Part shown: positions 18,966-27,818 of the stretch, piece after piece
How the letters are laid out: every line of letters begins with the position of its first letter
How positions within the stretch are numbered: the first letter of the stretch is position 1
DNA from: UBA4421 sp002704225
GTDB taxonomy: Bacteria; Pseudomonadota; Gammaproteobacteria; Pseudomonadales; Azotimanducaceae
Assembly (NCBI GenBank): GCA_902556425.1
Contig: CACDWG010000003.1
Location: 62,001-126,000, forward strand
Length of the DNA: 64,000 nt
Reading direction: 5' to 3'
Notes under the pieces: model-generated
Seen by the model: the letters and a program-made list of their open reading frames with translations, nothing else
What the model was told of the DNA's origin: nothing
Database searches by the model: none
Made by a program: the position numbers and the translations under genes

Positions 18966-19940
18966 ATGCAAACCATTGCAGTTGGCACAAGTAGCATGCC
19001 CGTCGTTGGGCTTGGCCTATGGAAAATCGATTCGGCAAATGTTGCCCAAGCGGTATATGACGCGATCAAAGCAGGCTACCGGCACCTGGACAGTGCGGCG
19101 GACTACGCGAATGAAGCCGATGTTGGGCAAGGCATTAAGCGAGCCATTGAAGACGGTCTTTGCACCCGTGAAGAACTTTGGGTGACATCTAAATTGTGGA
19201 ATACGTTTCATCGTGAAGAGCATGTCGCAGCAGCCTGCCGTAAATCGCTGGATGATCTGGGTCTAGACTATTTCGACCTGTACTTGGTGCACTTTCCCAT
19301 TGCTTTGAAGTATGTGGATTTTGCCGATCGGTACCCACCTGAGTGGCTTTTTGATCCGGCGGCGGAAGCGCCGACGATGCAACGTGATCGGGTGCCTTTG
19401 AGTGAAACATGGTCAGGAATGGAGCGGTTGGTTGATCAAGGGCTCGCTCGACAGATCGGTGTCTGTAACTACAACACGGGTCTGCTGCATGACTTGATGA
19501 ACTATGCGCGAATCAAGCCGACCATGCTGCAAATCGAGTCCCACCCCTATCTGACTCAAGAGGCATTGATACGAACGGCCCAAGAGTACGGCATGGCGGT
19601 TACCGCGTTCTCGCCCTTGGGGGCGTCCTCCTATCTGGAACTGGATATGGCTTCCCAGAAGGAGACTGTGTTGTCCGAAGGCGTGGTCGGTGAAATTGCT
19701 CAGCGGCACGGTGTGAGCCCTGCACAGGTCGTTTTGCGTTGGGGACTGCAGCGGGGAACATCGGTCATTCCCAAGACGACGAAACCGGAAAGACTGGCAG
19801 AGAATTTAGCGCTGTCCGGTTTCGAGCTATCACAGGACGAGATGGCAGCGATCTCTGGGTTGAATAAAAACCGCCGCTTTAATGATCCCGGCGTTTTCTG
19901 CGCCGATGCTTTCAATACCTTTCACGCCATTTACGACTGA
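18966..19940 (+). CDS. aldo/keto reductase
   Basis: NADPH-dependent aldo/keto reductase of 324 residues. The catalytic tetrad is visible: D and Y in HLDSAADYANEADVG, K in VTSKLWNTFH and H in LYLVHFPI. The coenzyme-binding end SVIPKTTKPERLAENL is also present. It resembles xylose-reductase-like members. AGGAAGAGGAA precedes the ATG. The stop overlaps the start of the following dioxygenase gene by one base (TGATG), indicating translational coupling. Confidence 0.93.
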   Translation: MQTIAVGTSSMPVVGLGLWKIDSANVAQAVYDAIKAGYRHLDSAADYANEADVGQGIKRAIEDGLCTREELWVTSKLWNTFHREEHVAAACRKSLDDLGLDYFDLYLVHFPIALKYVDFADRYPPEWLFDPAAEAPTMQRDRVPLSETWSGMERLVDQGLARQIGVCNYNTGLLHDLMNYARIKPTMLQIESHPYLTQEALIRTAQEYGMAVTAFSPLGASSYLELDMASQKETVLSEGVVGEIAQRHGVSPAQVVLRWGLQRGTSVIPKTTKPERLAENLALSGFELSQDEMAAISGLNKNRRFNDPGVFCADAFNTFHAIYD

Positions 19941-20914
19941 TGGGTGCGATCAATCCAACCACCTTGGACGGTGTAGCGATCGATGGGTCTGGCGCTGAAT
20001 TCCCTGCGGTGTTAACCCCCCAGGAGCCTGCTAGTGTTGCCGCGGCGGCGGCATGGGCGGGCGAGCACCGGCAGGCGATTCAGGATGTATTGGCTTTGAA
20101 TGGGGCGGTATTGTTTCGCGGGTTTGGCCTAAACACCGATGTGGCATTCGATCAGTTTATACGAGCCTTTGACTGGCCCAATTTCACCTACGCGGAATCG
20201 CTGTCGAACGCGGTGCGGCGCAATCGTACCGAACGCGTCTTTACCGCCAATGAGGCCCCGCCGGAGGTGTCGATATTTTTGCATCACGAGATGGCTCAAA
20301 CACCGATCTATCCGTCTCGACTCTTCTTCTTTTGCGAGCAACCCGCGCAGAGCGGCGGCGCGACACCAATTTGTCGTTCGGATTGGTTGCTAGAGCGGCT
20401 TAAAGACGAGGCACCTGACTTTGTTGCCGCCTGCGGTGAGAAGGGCGTGCGTTACTCGCAAACCATGCCCGCAGCAGATGATCTAACCTCTGGGCAGGGG
20501 CGCAGTTGGGCCAGTACCTTGAGCGCGGATGGCCGGTTGGCGGCAGAAACGAAGCTGGCGAAGTTGGGCTATGAGTGGCAGTGGCAGGCGGACGATGCCC
20601 TCAGCGTTACCACGCCGGTGTTACCAGCGATTCGTCAGCTGGAGGACGGCAGTTACTCATTTTTCAATCAGCTGATCGCTGCTTTTTTTGGCTGGAAGGA
20701 TGCGCGCAATAACGGGCAAAAGGTCATTAGTTTTGGTGACGGTTCTCCAATGGACAGCGATGCGATGGCCTTGGCTGTGGCCATGGCAGAGGAGCTGACG
20801 GTGGATTTGCAGTGGCAGCAGGGTGACGTGGCCTTGGTAGATAACCTGAGAGTGATGCATGGTCGTCGGCCATTTGAAGGGGAGCGAAGAGTGTTGGCTT
20901 CCTTGATTGCCTGA
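19940..20914 (+). CDS. TauD/TfdA-type Fe(II)/2-oxoglutarate dioxygenase
   Basis: Non-haem iron, 2-oxoglutarate-dependent oxygenase of 324 residues. The first iron ligands are in FLHHEMAQTP (H-x-E), and the distal histidine and 2-oxoglutarate arginine lie in RVMHGRRPFEGERRV near the C-terminus, the standard pattern for the clavaminate-synthase-like/TauD group. It is translationally coupled to the aldo/keto reductase gene. The substrate is not evident; hydroxylation or oxidative cleavage would be expected. Confidence 0.88.
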   Translation: MGAINPTTLDGVAIDGSGAEFPAVLTPQEPASVAAAAAWAGEHRQAIQDVLALNGAVLFRGFGLNTDVAFDQFIRAFDWPNFTYAESLSNAVRRNRTERVFTANEAPPEVSIFLHHEMAQTPIYPSRLFFFCEQPAQSGGATPICRSDWLLERLKDEAPDFVAACGEKGVRYSQTMPAADDLTSGQGRSWASTLSADGRLAAETKLAKLGYEWQWQADDALSVTTPVLPAIRQLEDGSYSFFNQLIAAFFGWKDARNNGQKVISFGDGSPMDSDAMALAVAMAEELTVDLQWQQGDVALVDNLRVMHGRRPFEGERRVLASLIA

Positions 20915-20951
20915 TCAATACTGTCAGCGCAAGCGGAACGAGGATATGTGA

Positions 20952-21851
20952 ATGGGAAGTCAGTCAGTCTTTGGTAAACAGTCGTTGCTCGGTATGGTCG
21001 TCGCATCGGCCGTGTTGGCCTGCAGTCCGTCATCGGAAACCACCAGCAGCCTGCCGCCTCAAAACATTGAGCCAGATCCACTAAAACTCTATGTCTTTAA
21101 CTGCGGTGATTTCCAGTTTCCGTCTGTTCAGGCGTTTGGTATCAACGACGACGAAACGCCGGTTCGTGAGCTTGTTGTTCCCTGCTACGTCATAGACCAT
21201 CCGGATGGCACGCTGCTGTGGGACGGCGGCTTGCCCTCGGCGCTTGCGGAGCAACCCGGGTGGCAGACGGATCAGCAAAGCGGTGTGAAAACGCGACTGC
21301 AGCAAACCCTGCAAGATCAGCTGGAAACTCTGGGTCTGGGCTTTGATTTAGCGAGCATTGATTACGCCGCGTTTTCGCATATCCATTACGACCATGTGGG
21401 CGTGGCTAACGAATTGACTGAGGCAACGTGGTTGGTCCAGCAGGGAGACTACGACGTTGTAATGAATGAAGGCGCAATGGTGCCTGCCTACGAACCCGCG
21501 CTTGTTGCCGGTTTGAAGGAGCGACCTGCCAAGGTCGTTGATGGCGATCACGATGTGTTCGGTGATGGTAGGGTGCGCCTCATCTCTGCACCCGGTCATA
21601 CGCCGGGACATCAGGTGCTGTACTTGGAACTGGCGGAACATGGCCCCTTGGTGTTATCGGGAGACTTGTATCACTTTCGTATCAGTCGGGATCAGCGCCG
21701 GGTGCCAATGTTCAACGTCAACAGACAAGAGACGCTTGCCGCCATGGATAAGGTGGAGGCTCTCGTAGAGACAACTGGGGCTGACTTTTGGATAGAGCAT
21801 GATGCCGCTTTGTTTGAAACGCTAAGGCTTGCGCCCGGTTTTTATCAGTAA
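20952..21851 (+). CDS. metallo-beta-lactamase-fold lipoprotein (lactonase-like)
   Basis: Predicted lipoprotein: a hydrophobic stretch ends in VLAC with C24 as the lipidation site, so it would be membrane-anchored outside the cytoplasm. The mature 276 residues carry the metal motif SHIHYDHVG (HxHxDH), then APGHTPGHQV and SGDLYHF, as in N-acyl-homoserine-lactonase-like enzymes. The C-terminal metal histidine is in WIEHDAALF. The true substrate could be a lactone, ester or other compound. Follows the dioxygenase gene by 37 nt. Confidence 0.87.
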   Translation: MGSQSVFGKQSLLGMVVASAVLACSPSSETTSSLPPQNIEPDPLKLYVFNCGDFQFPSVQAFGINDDETPVRELVVPCYVIDHPDGTLLWDGGLPSALAEQPGWQTDQQSGVKTRLQQTLQDQLETLGLGFDLASIDYAAFSHIHYDHVGVANELTEATWLVQQGDYDVVMNEGAMVPAYEPALVAGLKERPAKVVDGDHDVFGDGRVRLISAPGHTPGHQVLYLELAEHGPLVLSGDLYHFRISRDQRRVPMFNVNRQETLAAMDKVEALVETTGADFWIEHDAALFETLRLAPGFYQ

Positions 21852-21856
21852 GAGCA

Positions 21857-22993
21857 TTATTGGAGGAAGAGACGATTGTTTCTTCGTTCAATGATCCAGC
21901 GAGCCGGAATATTCAACAACGCCGCGACGGTACTGCTTCCCAAACGTTCTTCAATGCCATTGCGGATTTCCTGCGACAGGCTATGAAAGTACTTTTGAGC
22001 CCGTTGTGCCATCCAGACGTGGTGCAGGTTTACGCGATGACTCTGTGACTCGCCCTTATAGATCAGGTTCTCAACCATCAGAGTGGGTTGGTCTTGGTCT
22101 GGATTCAGGGCATGTCCGGTTGGCGGCTGCTGGCTGTCCATGGCCTGTTGGAAGCCGAGGCTACTGAGGATAAACGGTTGGCCGTAGGCTTCGGCGAGAT
22201 GCGTGAGCACGGCCAAGGCGGTTGCCGGGATCTCGTCGTTTTCGGGATAGGCGATCGGGCGGTCATAGAATTCCGGCGACTGTATTTCCGGCGTCAACAT
22301 ATGTTCGACCCAGCGAAAAACCCGGGGGGCGTGTTGTTGCATGAATGTCAGTCCGGCAGGGTCACGCCCCAGATGCGCGTGCATGGCACCCATAATGGCG
22401 TAGTCGGCGGCACTGGGGTGGCCGCCTAAGAAATACGGATGGTGCTGCAAGTGCTGCTCCAAGCGCTGAAGGACGGCCAGGTATTGTCTGTCAAGCTCCG
22501 CTCGGATGTCTTCGTTAGTTGGGGGCAGGCCATAGCTCATCATCCGATCGGCGATGAGGTTGCCGTATTTCTCCAACTCGTCGTCGGAGCCTCGTGGTCG
22601 AAACGAGCGACCAAAGTCTTTTTTCACAAAGCTCAAATTCTCTTCAAACAGCCAGCGGTGCTGCCAGGCCAGATTCAGCAAACCCTCACTGCACAGAAGC
22701 TCCATCACGTGCACGAATGTGCGCTGGGCGGGCGTGCTCGGTATGGCGGGATACTTTGGGAATTTGGCCTCCAAATGATCGAGTATCTCGACACTGTCCT
22801 GTATCACCAGACCGTCAGGCGTGAGCAATTGGGGAATGCGATGTGAGCCCGAGGTGGGTCTAACGGTATCGCGGAACTTGGGTTCACTGGGCAGTCGCTC
22901 AACAAAGGGAATACCCTTTTTACGCAGGTGGCTGCGGGATTTCGCGGTGTAGTAAGAGGCATAAGAGCCATAAAGCGTATACGGATTTGGCAT
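21857..22993 (-). CDS. glutathione S-transferase family protein
   Basis: GST-like protein of 378 residues starting at ATG 22993. The frame is open 258 nt further upstream, but that part is arginine/proline-rich with no GST similarity and no ribosome site. The N-terminal thioredoxin fold reads YTLYGSYASYYTAKSRSHL, then SHRIPQLLTPDGLVIQDSVEI, the glutathione-site loop with Q-D-S. The C-terminal helical domain contains RDPAGLTFMQQHAPRVFRW. It is longer than a standard GST (about 210), with an added C-terminal part. A decayed fragment of a related protein is at 31206-31433. Confidence 0.87.
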   Translation of the reverse strand: MPNPYTLYGSYASYYTAKSRSHLRKKGIPFVERLPSEPKFRDTVRPTSGSHRIPQLLTPDGLVIQDSVEILDHLEAKFPKYPAIPSTPAQRTFVHVMELLCSEGLLNLAWQHRWLFEENLSFVKKDFGRSFRPRGSDDELEKYGNLIADRMMSYGLPPTNEDIRAELDRQYLAVLQRLEQHLQHHPYFLGGHPSAADYAIMGAMHAHLGRDPAGLTFMQQHAPRVFRWVEHMLTPEIQSPEFYDRPIAYPENDEIPATALAVLTHLAEAYGQPFILSSLGFQQAMDSQQPPTGHALNPDQDQPTLMVENLIYKGESQSHRVNLHHVWMAQRAQKYFHSLSQEIRNGIEERLGSSTVAALLNIPARWIIERRNNRLFLQ

Positions 22994-23124
22994 CGCAGTG
23001 TTTTCCCGTCGGTTTTGAAGGTAGGAATCCTGTTGTGAGCGCCACACTTTAGCAGTGTGGGCCTTGTCTCGTGAAACATCATGGGCTAGCGTCGGGTGGG
23101 GTGTAACAGCAATAGGGGAAGCTA

Positions 23125-23499
23125 ATGATTGACTTGATTTTGTGGAGTTTGGTCTTGCTCGTGGTGCAGCTGGTGACGCCCAGCGTACTTGCGCTGATGG
23201 GCGGACAGGTGTCGGTGGCGTATCTGTTGAGTGCTCGTGACGAAGCAGCACAGACCTCCGGCTCGGTTCTCCGGGCCCAGCGAGCGGCTGCCAATTTGCT
23301 CGAAACGCTGCCTGCGTTTTTGGTGCTCGCGGTCCTAAGTATCCTGAATGGCACCGATGTTATCGCGTTCGCTCAAGCGTGGTTGGTCTTGCGGGTGATT
23401 TATCTGGGTCTGTACTTGGCAGGTACTGCGTATGTGCGCTCTCTTGTCTGGGCCGGCGCGTTGGGTTGTCTGATTGGTATGGCATTACCGCTGCTTTAA
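23125..23499 (+). CDS. MAPEG family membrane protein
   Basis: Small four-helix membrane protein of 124 residues. The MAPEG signature is visible as RAQRAAANLLETLPAFLVLAVL. MAPEG proteins include microsomal glutathione transferases and eicosanoid enzymes; bacterial members are mostly uncharacterised. It is divergent from the GST gene at 21857-22993, a pairing suggestive of shared glutathione-linked detoxification. Its stop overlaps the end of the convergent hypothetical gene at 23485. Confidence 0.88.
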   Translation: MIDLILWSLVLLVVQLVTPSVLALMGGQVSVAYLLSARDEAAQTSGSVLRAQRAAANLLETLPAFLVLAVLSILNGTDVIAFAQAWLVLRVIYLGLYLAGTAYVRSLVWAGALGCLIGMALPLL

Positions 23500-23847
23500 G
23501 ACAGCGAATCCAGCCAGCGATAGGGCAAGGAGAGTGGCCAGATAGAACCCACTCTCTCTGTCGTTTGGGGGTGTCAGCGACACGAACAGCGCGCCATTTT
23601 CCGCGTACTGCTTAACGGCAAGTTGTTGGTGCCAGCAAGGCCAAATTTGGCTTCGTCTCGTCGACGGATTTTTCTCGATGGCCGCCTGTCGTTCAATTTT
23701 TTCGAGGCAGCGCGTGTACTTTTGCTCTGCCAGTGCCTTATCTGCGAAAAACTCGGACGCAGCCTCAGCAAGCTGCCACAGGCAGAAGCCGGCCAATAAC
23801 AAAGCACCAAACAGCACCAGCCTTGCGCGATTAGCGCTGCCAGTCAC
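23485..23847 (-). CDS. hypothetical two-helix membrane protein
   Basis: A 120-residue product from a GTG at 23847, 15 nt after the P450 stop. It has an N-terminal hydrophobic segment (ARLVLFGALLLAGFCLW) and a C-terminal one (YLATLLALSLAGFAVL), with a charged region containing two cysteines between. I do not recognise the family. No strong ribosome site is visible, and the frame is open further upstream inside the P450 gene, so the start is a guess. Probably cotranscribed with the P450. Confidence 0.5.
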   Translation of the reverse strand: MTGSANRARLVLFGALLLAGFCLWQLAEAASEFFADKALAEQKYTRCLEKIERQAAIEKNPSTRRSQIWPCWHQQLAVKQYAENGALFVSLTPPNDRESGFYLATLLALSLAGFAVLKQR

Positions 23848-23861
23848 AGGTTGGTCTCGTC

Positions 23862-25115
23862 TTAGTAGGGATGTACGACAACGGGAAGCTCGGTGTAGCC
23901 ACGGACAAAGTTGGAGTGAACCCGTTGCTCTGATCCCACAACCTCCACGGTTTCGAAGCGTTTGAGAATCTCTTCCCACAGAACACGCAGCTGCATTTCC
24001 GCCAAACGGTTGCCCATACAACGGTGAATGCCAAAGCCAAAGGATACGTGATGGCGAGGGTTGGCACGGTCGATGATGAAGTCGTCTGCCCGGTCGATGA
24101 CGGTTTCGTCCCGATTGCCGCTGAGATACCACATAACAACCTTGTCACCCTGACGAATGGTTTTGCCTCCCAACTCGACGTCCTCTAGCGCCGTGCGGCG
24201 CATGTGCATCAAGGGGGTTTGCCAACGGATGATTTCGGGCACCATGCTGGTGATCAGGCCATGGTTGGCTCGGAGTTTTTCGTATTCCTTCGGGTTTTGG
24301 TTCAACGCCAGCACGCCGCCGGTAATCGAGTTACGGGTGGTATCGTTGCCGCCAACGATCAGCAGTCCCAGAGTACCCAAGTATTCCATTGGGTCCTCAA
24401 TCATATTGGCGGTGGTCGGGTCTCGCTGCATCATCGTGATCAGATCAAATCCGTTGGTGGACTCGGCCTTACGCCGATGCCATAAGGCCTGAAAATAGTC
24501 TAGGCATTCGAGCATGATCTGCTCACGCGCTTTGCGGCCTTCCACATCGTGTCTGGGGCTGCCGCTGGTAAAGTTGTCAGACCAAAGCGTGAGTTTGTGC
24601 CGCTCTGCGAAGGGAAAGTCGAAGAGGGTCGCGAGCATCTGGGTCGTTAAGTTAATGGAAACCTCGTCTACCCAGTTGAATGGTATGCCAACCGGTAGAT
24701 TGTCCAATATGTCTGCGGCACGATCGCGTATCAAAGACTCCAGGTTTTGCAGGTTTTTTGGCGCGACCACATTTTGTACGGCCTTGCGCTGCGGGCCATG
24801 CTTGGGTTGGTCTGCGGTGATAAAACTTTGGGTGCGCAAGTCCGTATCTTGGTCAACCAGAGTGACGCCGCTTGCGGAGGAGAACTGCTTGTTGTTGCTG
24901 TCCACCGCCACGATGTGATCAAAGGTGGTAACAGACCAATAGGGGCCAAAAGCGGACTCTTTGTGGAAGTAAACTGGGGCTTCTTCCCGCATGCGCTTGA
25001 AGTACGGACGCCAGATCTCTTTGGAAAACAGTCTCGCCCGGCTTATATCCACGCTATCGAGATCACCAATCCACGGTTCGTCTTGGTCGCGGGAAGTATG
25101 CAGTTCGTGATTCAT
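23862..25115 (-). CDS. cytochrome P450
   Basis: Soluble bacterial P450 of 417 residues. ATG 25115 was chosen because GGAGG lies 6 nt upstream. The I-helix reads GGNDTTRNSITGG, the K-helix has EIIR (ExxR), and the haem loop FGFGIHRCMGNRLAE places the cysteine ligand at about C366. The group resembles class I P450s acting on terpenoid or steroid-like compounds, but the substrate is not certain. No ferredoxin or ferredoxin reductase gene is adjacent, so redox partners must lie elsewhere. The following small membrane protein gene may be cotranscribed. Confidence 0.95.
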   Translation of the reverse strand: MNHELHTSRDQDEPWIGDLDSVDISRARLFSKEIWRPYFKRMREEAPVYFHKESAFGPYWSVTTFDHIVAVDSNNKQFSSASGVTLVDQDTDLRTQSFITADQPKHGPQRKAVQNVVAPKNLQNLESLIRDRAADILDNLPVGIPFNWVDEVSINLTTQMLATLFDFPFAERHKLTLWSDNFTSGSPRHDVEGRKAREQIMLECLDYFQALWHRRKAESTNGFDLITMMQRDPTTANMIEDPMEYLGTLGLLIVGGNDTTRNSITGGVLALNQNPKEYEKLRANHGLITSMVPEIIRWQTPLMHMRRTALEDVELGGKTIRQGDKVVMWYLSGNRDETVIDRADDFIIDRANPRHHVSFGFGIHRCMGNRLAEMQLRVLWEEILKRFETVEVVGSEQRVHSNFVRGYTELPVVVHPY

Positions 25116-25265
25116 GGCTGGCCTCCAGATCAAGCGTTGAGCATGCCAAAGTACAGCACGTTTGGGGAGCCCTGTCACAACGGCACCAATCGGCAGTTAA
25201 CCCATGCTTTGCCATGAGGTATAACGGATTCGAGGGGACTTGGAGTCAGTGAGGCGGGAGGGCGA

Positions 25266-25748
25266 ATGGAACTGGATATCTTGATGGTGATCGCAGAAAT
25301 CGCCGTAGCGCTGGCGGGTTTTGCCGCCGTGGTGGCGAACTTTTCCGAGAACTGGACAAAGGCTAAGAGCGAACAATTGGCTAATTTACTGACACAAAGC
25401 GGTATTGCGCTATTTGCCTCGATGGTGCCACTGATCATGTCTCAAATACGGGTGGATGAAGAGGCAGGCAACGACACGGTTTGGATGGTGAGCAGCGCGT
25501 GCTACGTGTTCTTCGCCACCAGTTACTTAGTTGTTTCGCTCCTTCTCTCCCGCGGGCGCGGTGCCGGAGCGCGGGCTGTGGACCGCGTGTTTCTTCTCAC
25601 TTTTTTTGTGGCGATCGGTGCGCAAATCTACAATCTCTATATCGGTGCCCAAGGGTGGATTTACCTGCTGGCGCTCTTGCTCAGCTTAGCCTATGCCTTC
25701 GTATCCTTTACGTTGCTGATCAGACCCTTGGTTAACAACGGCAATTAG
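25266..25748 (+). CDS. hypothetical four-helix membrane protein
   Basis: A 160-residue protein with about four hydrophobic segments: MVIAEIAVALAGFAAVV near the N-terminus, SGIALFASMVPLIM, a central ACYVFFATSYLVVSLLL, and a C-terminal pair. I do not recognise a named family, though small membrane proteins of this kind are frequent in marine gammaproteobacteria. It is divergent from the P450 gene, with about 150 nt between. GGAGGGC lies just before the ATG. Confidence 0.7.
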   Translation: MELDILMVIAEIAVALAGFAAVVANFSENWTKAKSEQLANLLTQSGIALFASMVPLIMSQIRVDEEAGNDTVWMVSSACYVFFATSYLVVSLLLSRGRGAGARAVDRVFLLTFFVAIGAQIYNLYIGAQGWIYLLALLLSLAYAFVSFTLLIRPLVNNGN

Positions 25749-25887
25749 TGCGCTGCCGGTCGGCGCAACACGGGTTGTTACGTTGAGCCGTGAGCAAATT
25801 GGCTGCGCTTGGTCCGAGTTGGTTGTGATATGTTCTGGAGGCCCCGTGGGCGTTAAGCAGCGACCGCGGAGTGCTCTGAGGACAAGG

Positions 25888-25907
25888 ATCGTGGCAATGA
25901 TCACGAT
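25888..25907 (+). other. small hairpin upstream of exported-protein gene
   Basis: ATCGTG (25888-25893) pairs with CACGAT (25902-25907), loop of 8 nt, followed by an A-rich stretch leading to the ribosome site AAAAAGGAAG of the gene at 25941. It may be a leader structure or the terminator of the upstream gene; neither is proven. Confidence 0.35.
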
Positions 25908-25940
25908 AAAAAAACAAAGAAAGAATAAAAAGGAAGAAGA

Positions 25941-26681
25941 ATGAAAAAACTGATGCTCGCCCTCGCTTGCTTTATGCCCCTCACGGTCAGTGCAGACGAT
26001 CATGCGCCCATGCCCCCTGCCATCGCCGTCGTTTACGAATGCACCCTGAACGAAGGCGTCGCCGCCGCGGACCTGGTGGCCTTCGGCCGCAGCGACGTCA
26101 AAACGTTCGTCGCCAACAATGACCTAACGATAAACAGCTACCTTTGGGAAGCCATCGCGGTAAACGACCCCTATCGAGAGGTTGATGTTCGATGGGTAAA
26201 CTACTTCCCGACCTGGGACGATTATTGGGTCAACAGCGCAGCTTTCGGATTGAAGGGTGCGCCCTTAGTCGGGAAATTCAACTCAATGGTTACCTGTGAA
26301 AAAGAGGTTATCTTGGGCGCGCAAAACCTGATGAGTGATCTGGTTGTTGCGGATCAAAAGCCGTTCGTTGCATCGGTTTGTCAGCTGAACGATGGCAAGA
26401 CCATGGCTGACGCTATGACGTTCTCTAAGAAGTTCATCGCAATGGCGGGTGAAGTCGTGAACGCCGAAGTGGGTGGAACCGTGTTTTCTCCGGTTTTAGG
26501 CATTTCCGGGTTTGATTACGTCGCCACTTACTATGGCGAAACATCTGAAATGACCAAGCTGATGAATGGTGTGAGAGATCGCTCGATGCCCGCAGCAATG
26601 ATGAAAGCCGGTATGCAACCGGTAGCGGACTGTGTGAACGACCTGCACATGTCTCATATGATGGTCCAGCAATCGCAATAG
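25941..26681 (+). CDS. exported protein with two C-x-L-N-[ED]-G repeats and mature N-terminus DDH
   Basis: A 246-residue protein with a clear signal peptide (MKKLMLALACFMPLTVSA) predicted to be cleaved before DDHAPM, leaving X-X-His at the N-terminus. The mature part looks like two copies of one domain: ECTLNEGVAAADLV and VCQLNDGKTMADAM open the halves. The single-domain protein at 37487 has NCVLNEGKTLDDV at the same place. Folds of this length and pattern could be ferredoxin-like/dimeric alpha-beta barrels, but I cannot name the family. AAGGAAGAAG precedes the ATG. A GAAA-capped hairpin lies after the stop. Confidence 0.75.
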   Translation: MKKLMLALACFMPLTVSADDHAPMPPAIAVVYECTLNEGVAAADLVAFGRSDVKTFVANNDLTINSYLWEAIAVNDPYREVDVRWVNYFPTWDDYWVNSAAFGLKGAPLVGKFNSMVTCEKEVILGAQNLMSDLVVADQKPFVASVCQLNDGKTMADAMTFSKKFIAMAGEVVNAEVGGTVFSPVLGISGFDYVATYYGETSEMTKLMNGVRDRSMPAAMMKAGMQPVADCVNDLHMSHMMVQQSQ

Positions 26682-26703
26682 ACCGACCCTCGCGGGTTGG
26701 GCA

Positions 26704-26723
26704 GGCCGGCCGAAAGGCCGGCC
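26704..26723. terminator. GAAA-capped 8-bp hairpin between convergent genes
   Basis: GGCCGGCC (26704-26711), loop GAAA, GGCCGGCC (26716-26723): a very stable stem with a GNRA loop, placed between the convergent genes ending at 26681 and 26735. There is no T run on either side, so it may be a bidirectional RNA-stabilising or rho-assisted end rather than a canonical intrinsic terminator. Confidence 0.6.
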
Positions 26724-26734
26724 ATCGTCTCATG

Positions 26735-27715
26735 CTAATCCAGACCGGTATCGCCCTGATCGGCCCACAGCGAGAAAAAGGCCCAGATCTCTTTGCCGGC
26801 ATCGATGTCGTGGTTTTTGCCAAAGCCCATGGCCATCAGCGCAAGATAGGTAGAAGGCCGCCACCACTCAGTACCTTTCGCTCCCGGCCAATCGTGGCCT
26901 CCGTTCACCACTTGGTAAAACCAGATTTCCGTATTTCGATCTTGTCCCGAGTAACGCTCCCAAATGATATGGCTGTCGCCGGTAAACAACGGTTGATGGG
27001 TGTTTGCCAGCGGCGTTGAGATGCGTTGATCAAGCCCTTGGTGCTTGGCCCAATACGCAATACTCTCGTCTTGTCCACGATAGGCGCCCCAGCCACCAGT
27101 ATTCTCCATGTCACCTGAATACAGGGTGACGGGATCGTCGGTGCCACTGATGGCAAAGATTGGAATCGGACGTTCAGGACGGCATTCCTCGAGAGAAAAT
27201 CCCACCATGGATCCGGCAACAGGCGCGACAGCCCGAAAGAGAGAACTCGCGCGACACGCAAGCAGGTAACACATTTCGCCGCCGTTGGACATGCCCGTGG
27301 CAAAAATCCGTTCGGAGTCTACCGAGTGTTCCGCGCTAACTTCTGCGACCATGCGGCGAACGAAATCTACGTCGTCTACCGCAACGCCTTGGTGAAAGGC
27401 GTAACCCACATTGAAGAACGCGTTGCCGTCTTGATCGACGGTACCCTGAGGATAGGCAACAATGAAACCTGCCTCTTCTGCTATGGCATTCATTCCCGAG
27501 TACTCTGCGATACCCGTAGCGCTGCCCGAATAACCGTGCAGAACAACGACCAGGGCAGGGTGTTCAGCCACAGATTGAGGCACATAGGTCCAGTAGCTTC
27601 GCTCGACCAAATTCCCTTCGACTAACTGGCTTAGCGTGCTCTCGTGTAACTCATTTTGGGCGAACCCGTTAGCTGAGGTGATCAGCAGGAATAACGCTGT
27701 GAAGAACTGTTTCAC
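26735..27715 (-). CDS. exported PHB-depolymerase/LpqC-type esterase
   Basis: Alpha/beta-hydrolase of 326 residues with a signal peptide (MKQFFTALFLLITSANGFAQ). VVLHGYSGSATG forms the oxyanion region, ATGMSNGGEM holds the nucleophile serine, GTDDPVT the acid and NGGHDWPGAK the histidine. This matches polyhydroxybutyrate-depolymerase/feruloyl-esterase-like proteins. The start is GTG at 27715 with AGGAG upstream. The protein would be secreted or periplasmic and act on an ester polymer or conjugate; the substrate is not evident. Confidence 0.88.
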   Translation of the reverse strand: MKQFFTALFLLITSANGFAQNELHESTLSQLVEGNLVERSYWTYVPQSVAEHPALVVVLHGYSGSATGIAEYSGMNAIAEEAGFIVAYPQGTVDQDGNAFFNVGYAFHQGVAVDDVDFVRRMVAEVSAEHSVDSERIFATGMSNGGEMCYLLACRASSLFRAVAPVAGSMVGFSLEECRPERPIPIFAISGTDDPVTLYSGDMENTGGWGAYRGQDESIAYWAKHQGLDQRISTPLANTHQPLFTGDSHIIWERYSGQDRNTEIWFYQVVNGGHDWPGAKGTEWWRPSTYLALMAMGFGKNHDIDAGKEIWAFFSLWADQGDTGLD

Positions 27716-27818
27716 TGGGTGATTTCTCCTAGAGACTCCGGCGCAGTGGTCTGGGATAGCGCGTTAAAGTTCCACTGCATTCTAACGTGATGTGGTTGGT
27801 TCAGTATGGGCGTTTGGA

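Noticed and set aside
22994..23251. N-terminal extension of the GST frame
   Set aside because: The extra 86 residues are Arg/Pro/Ser-rich, do not match GSTs, and overlap the divergent MAPEG gene.
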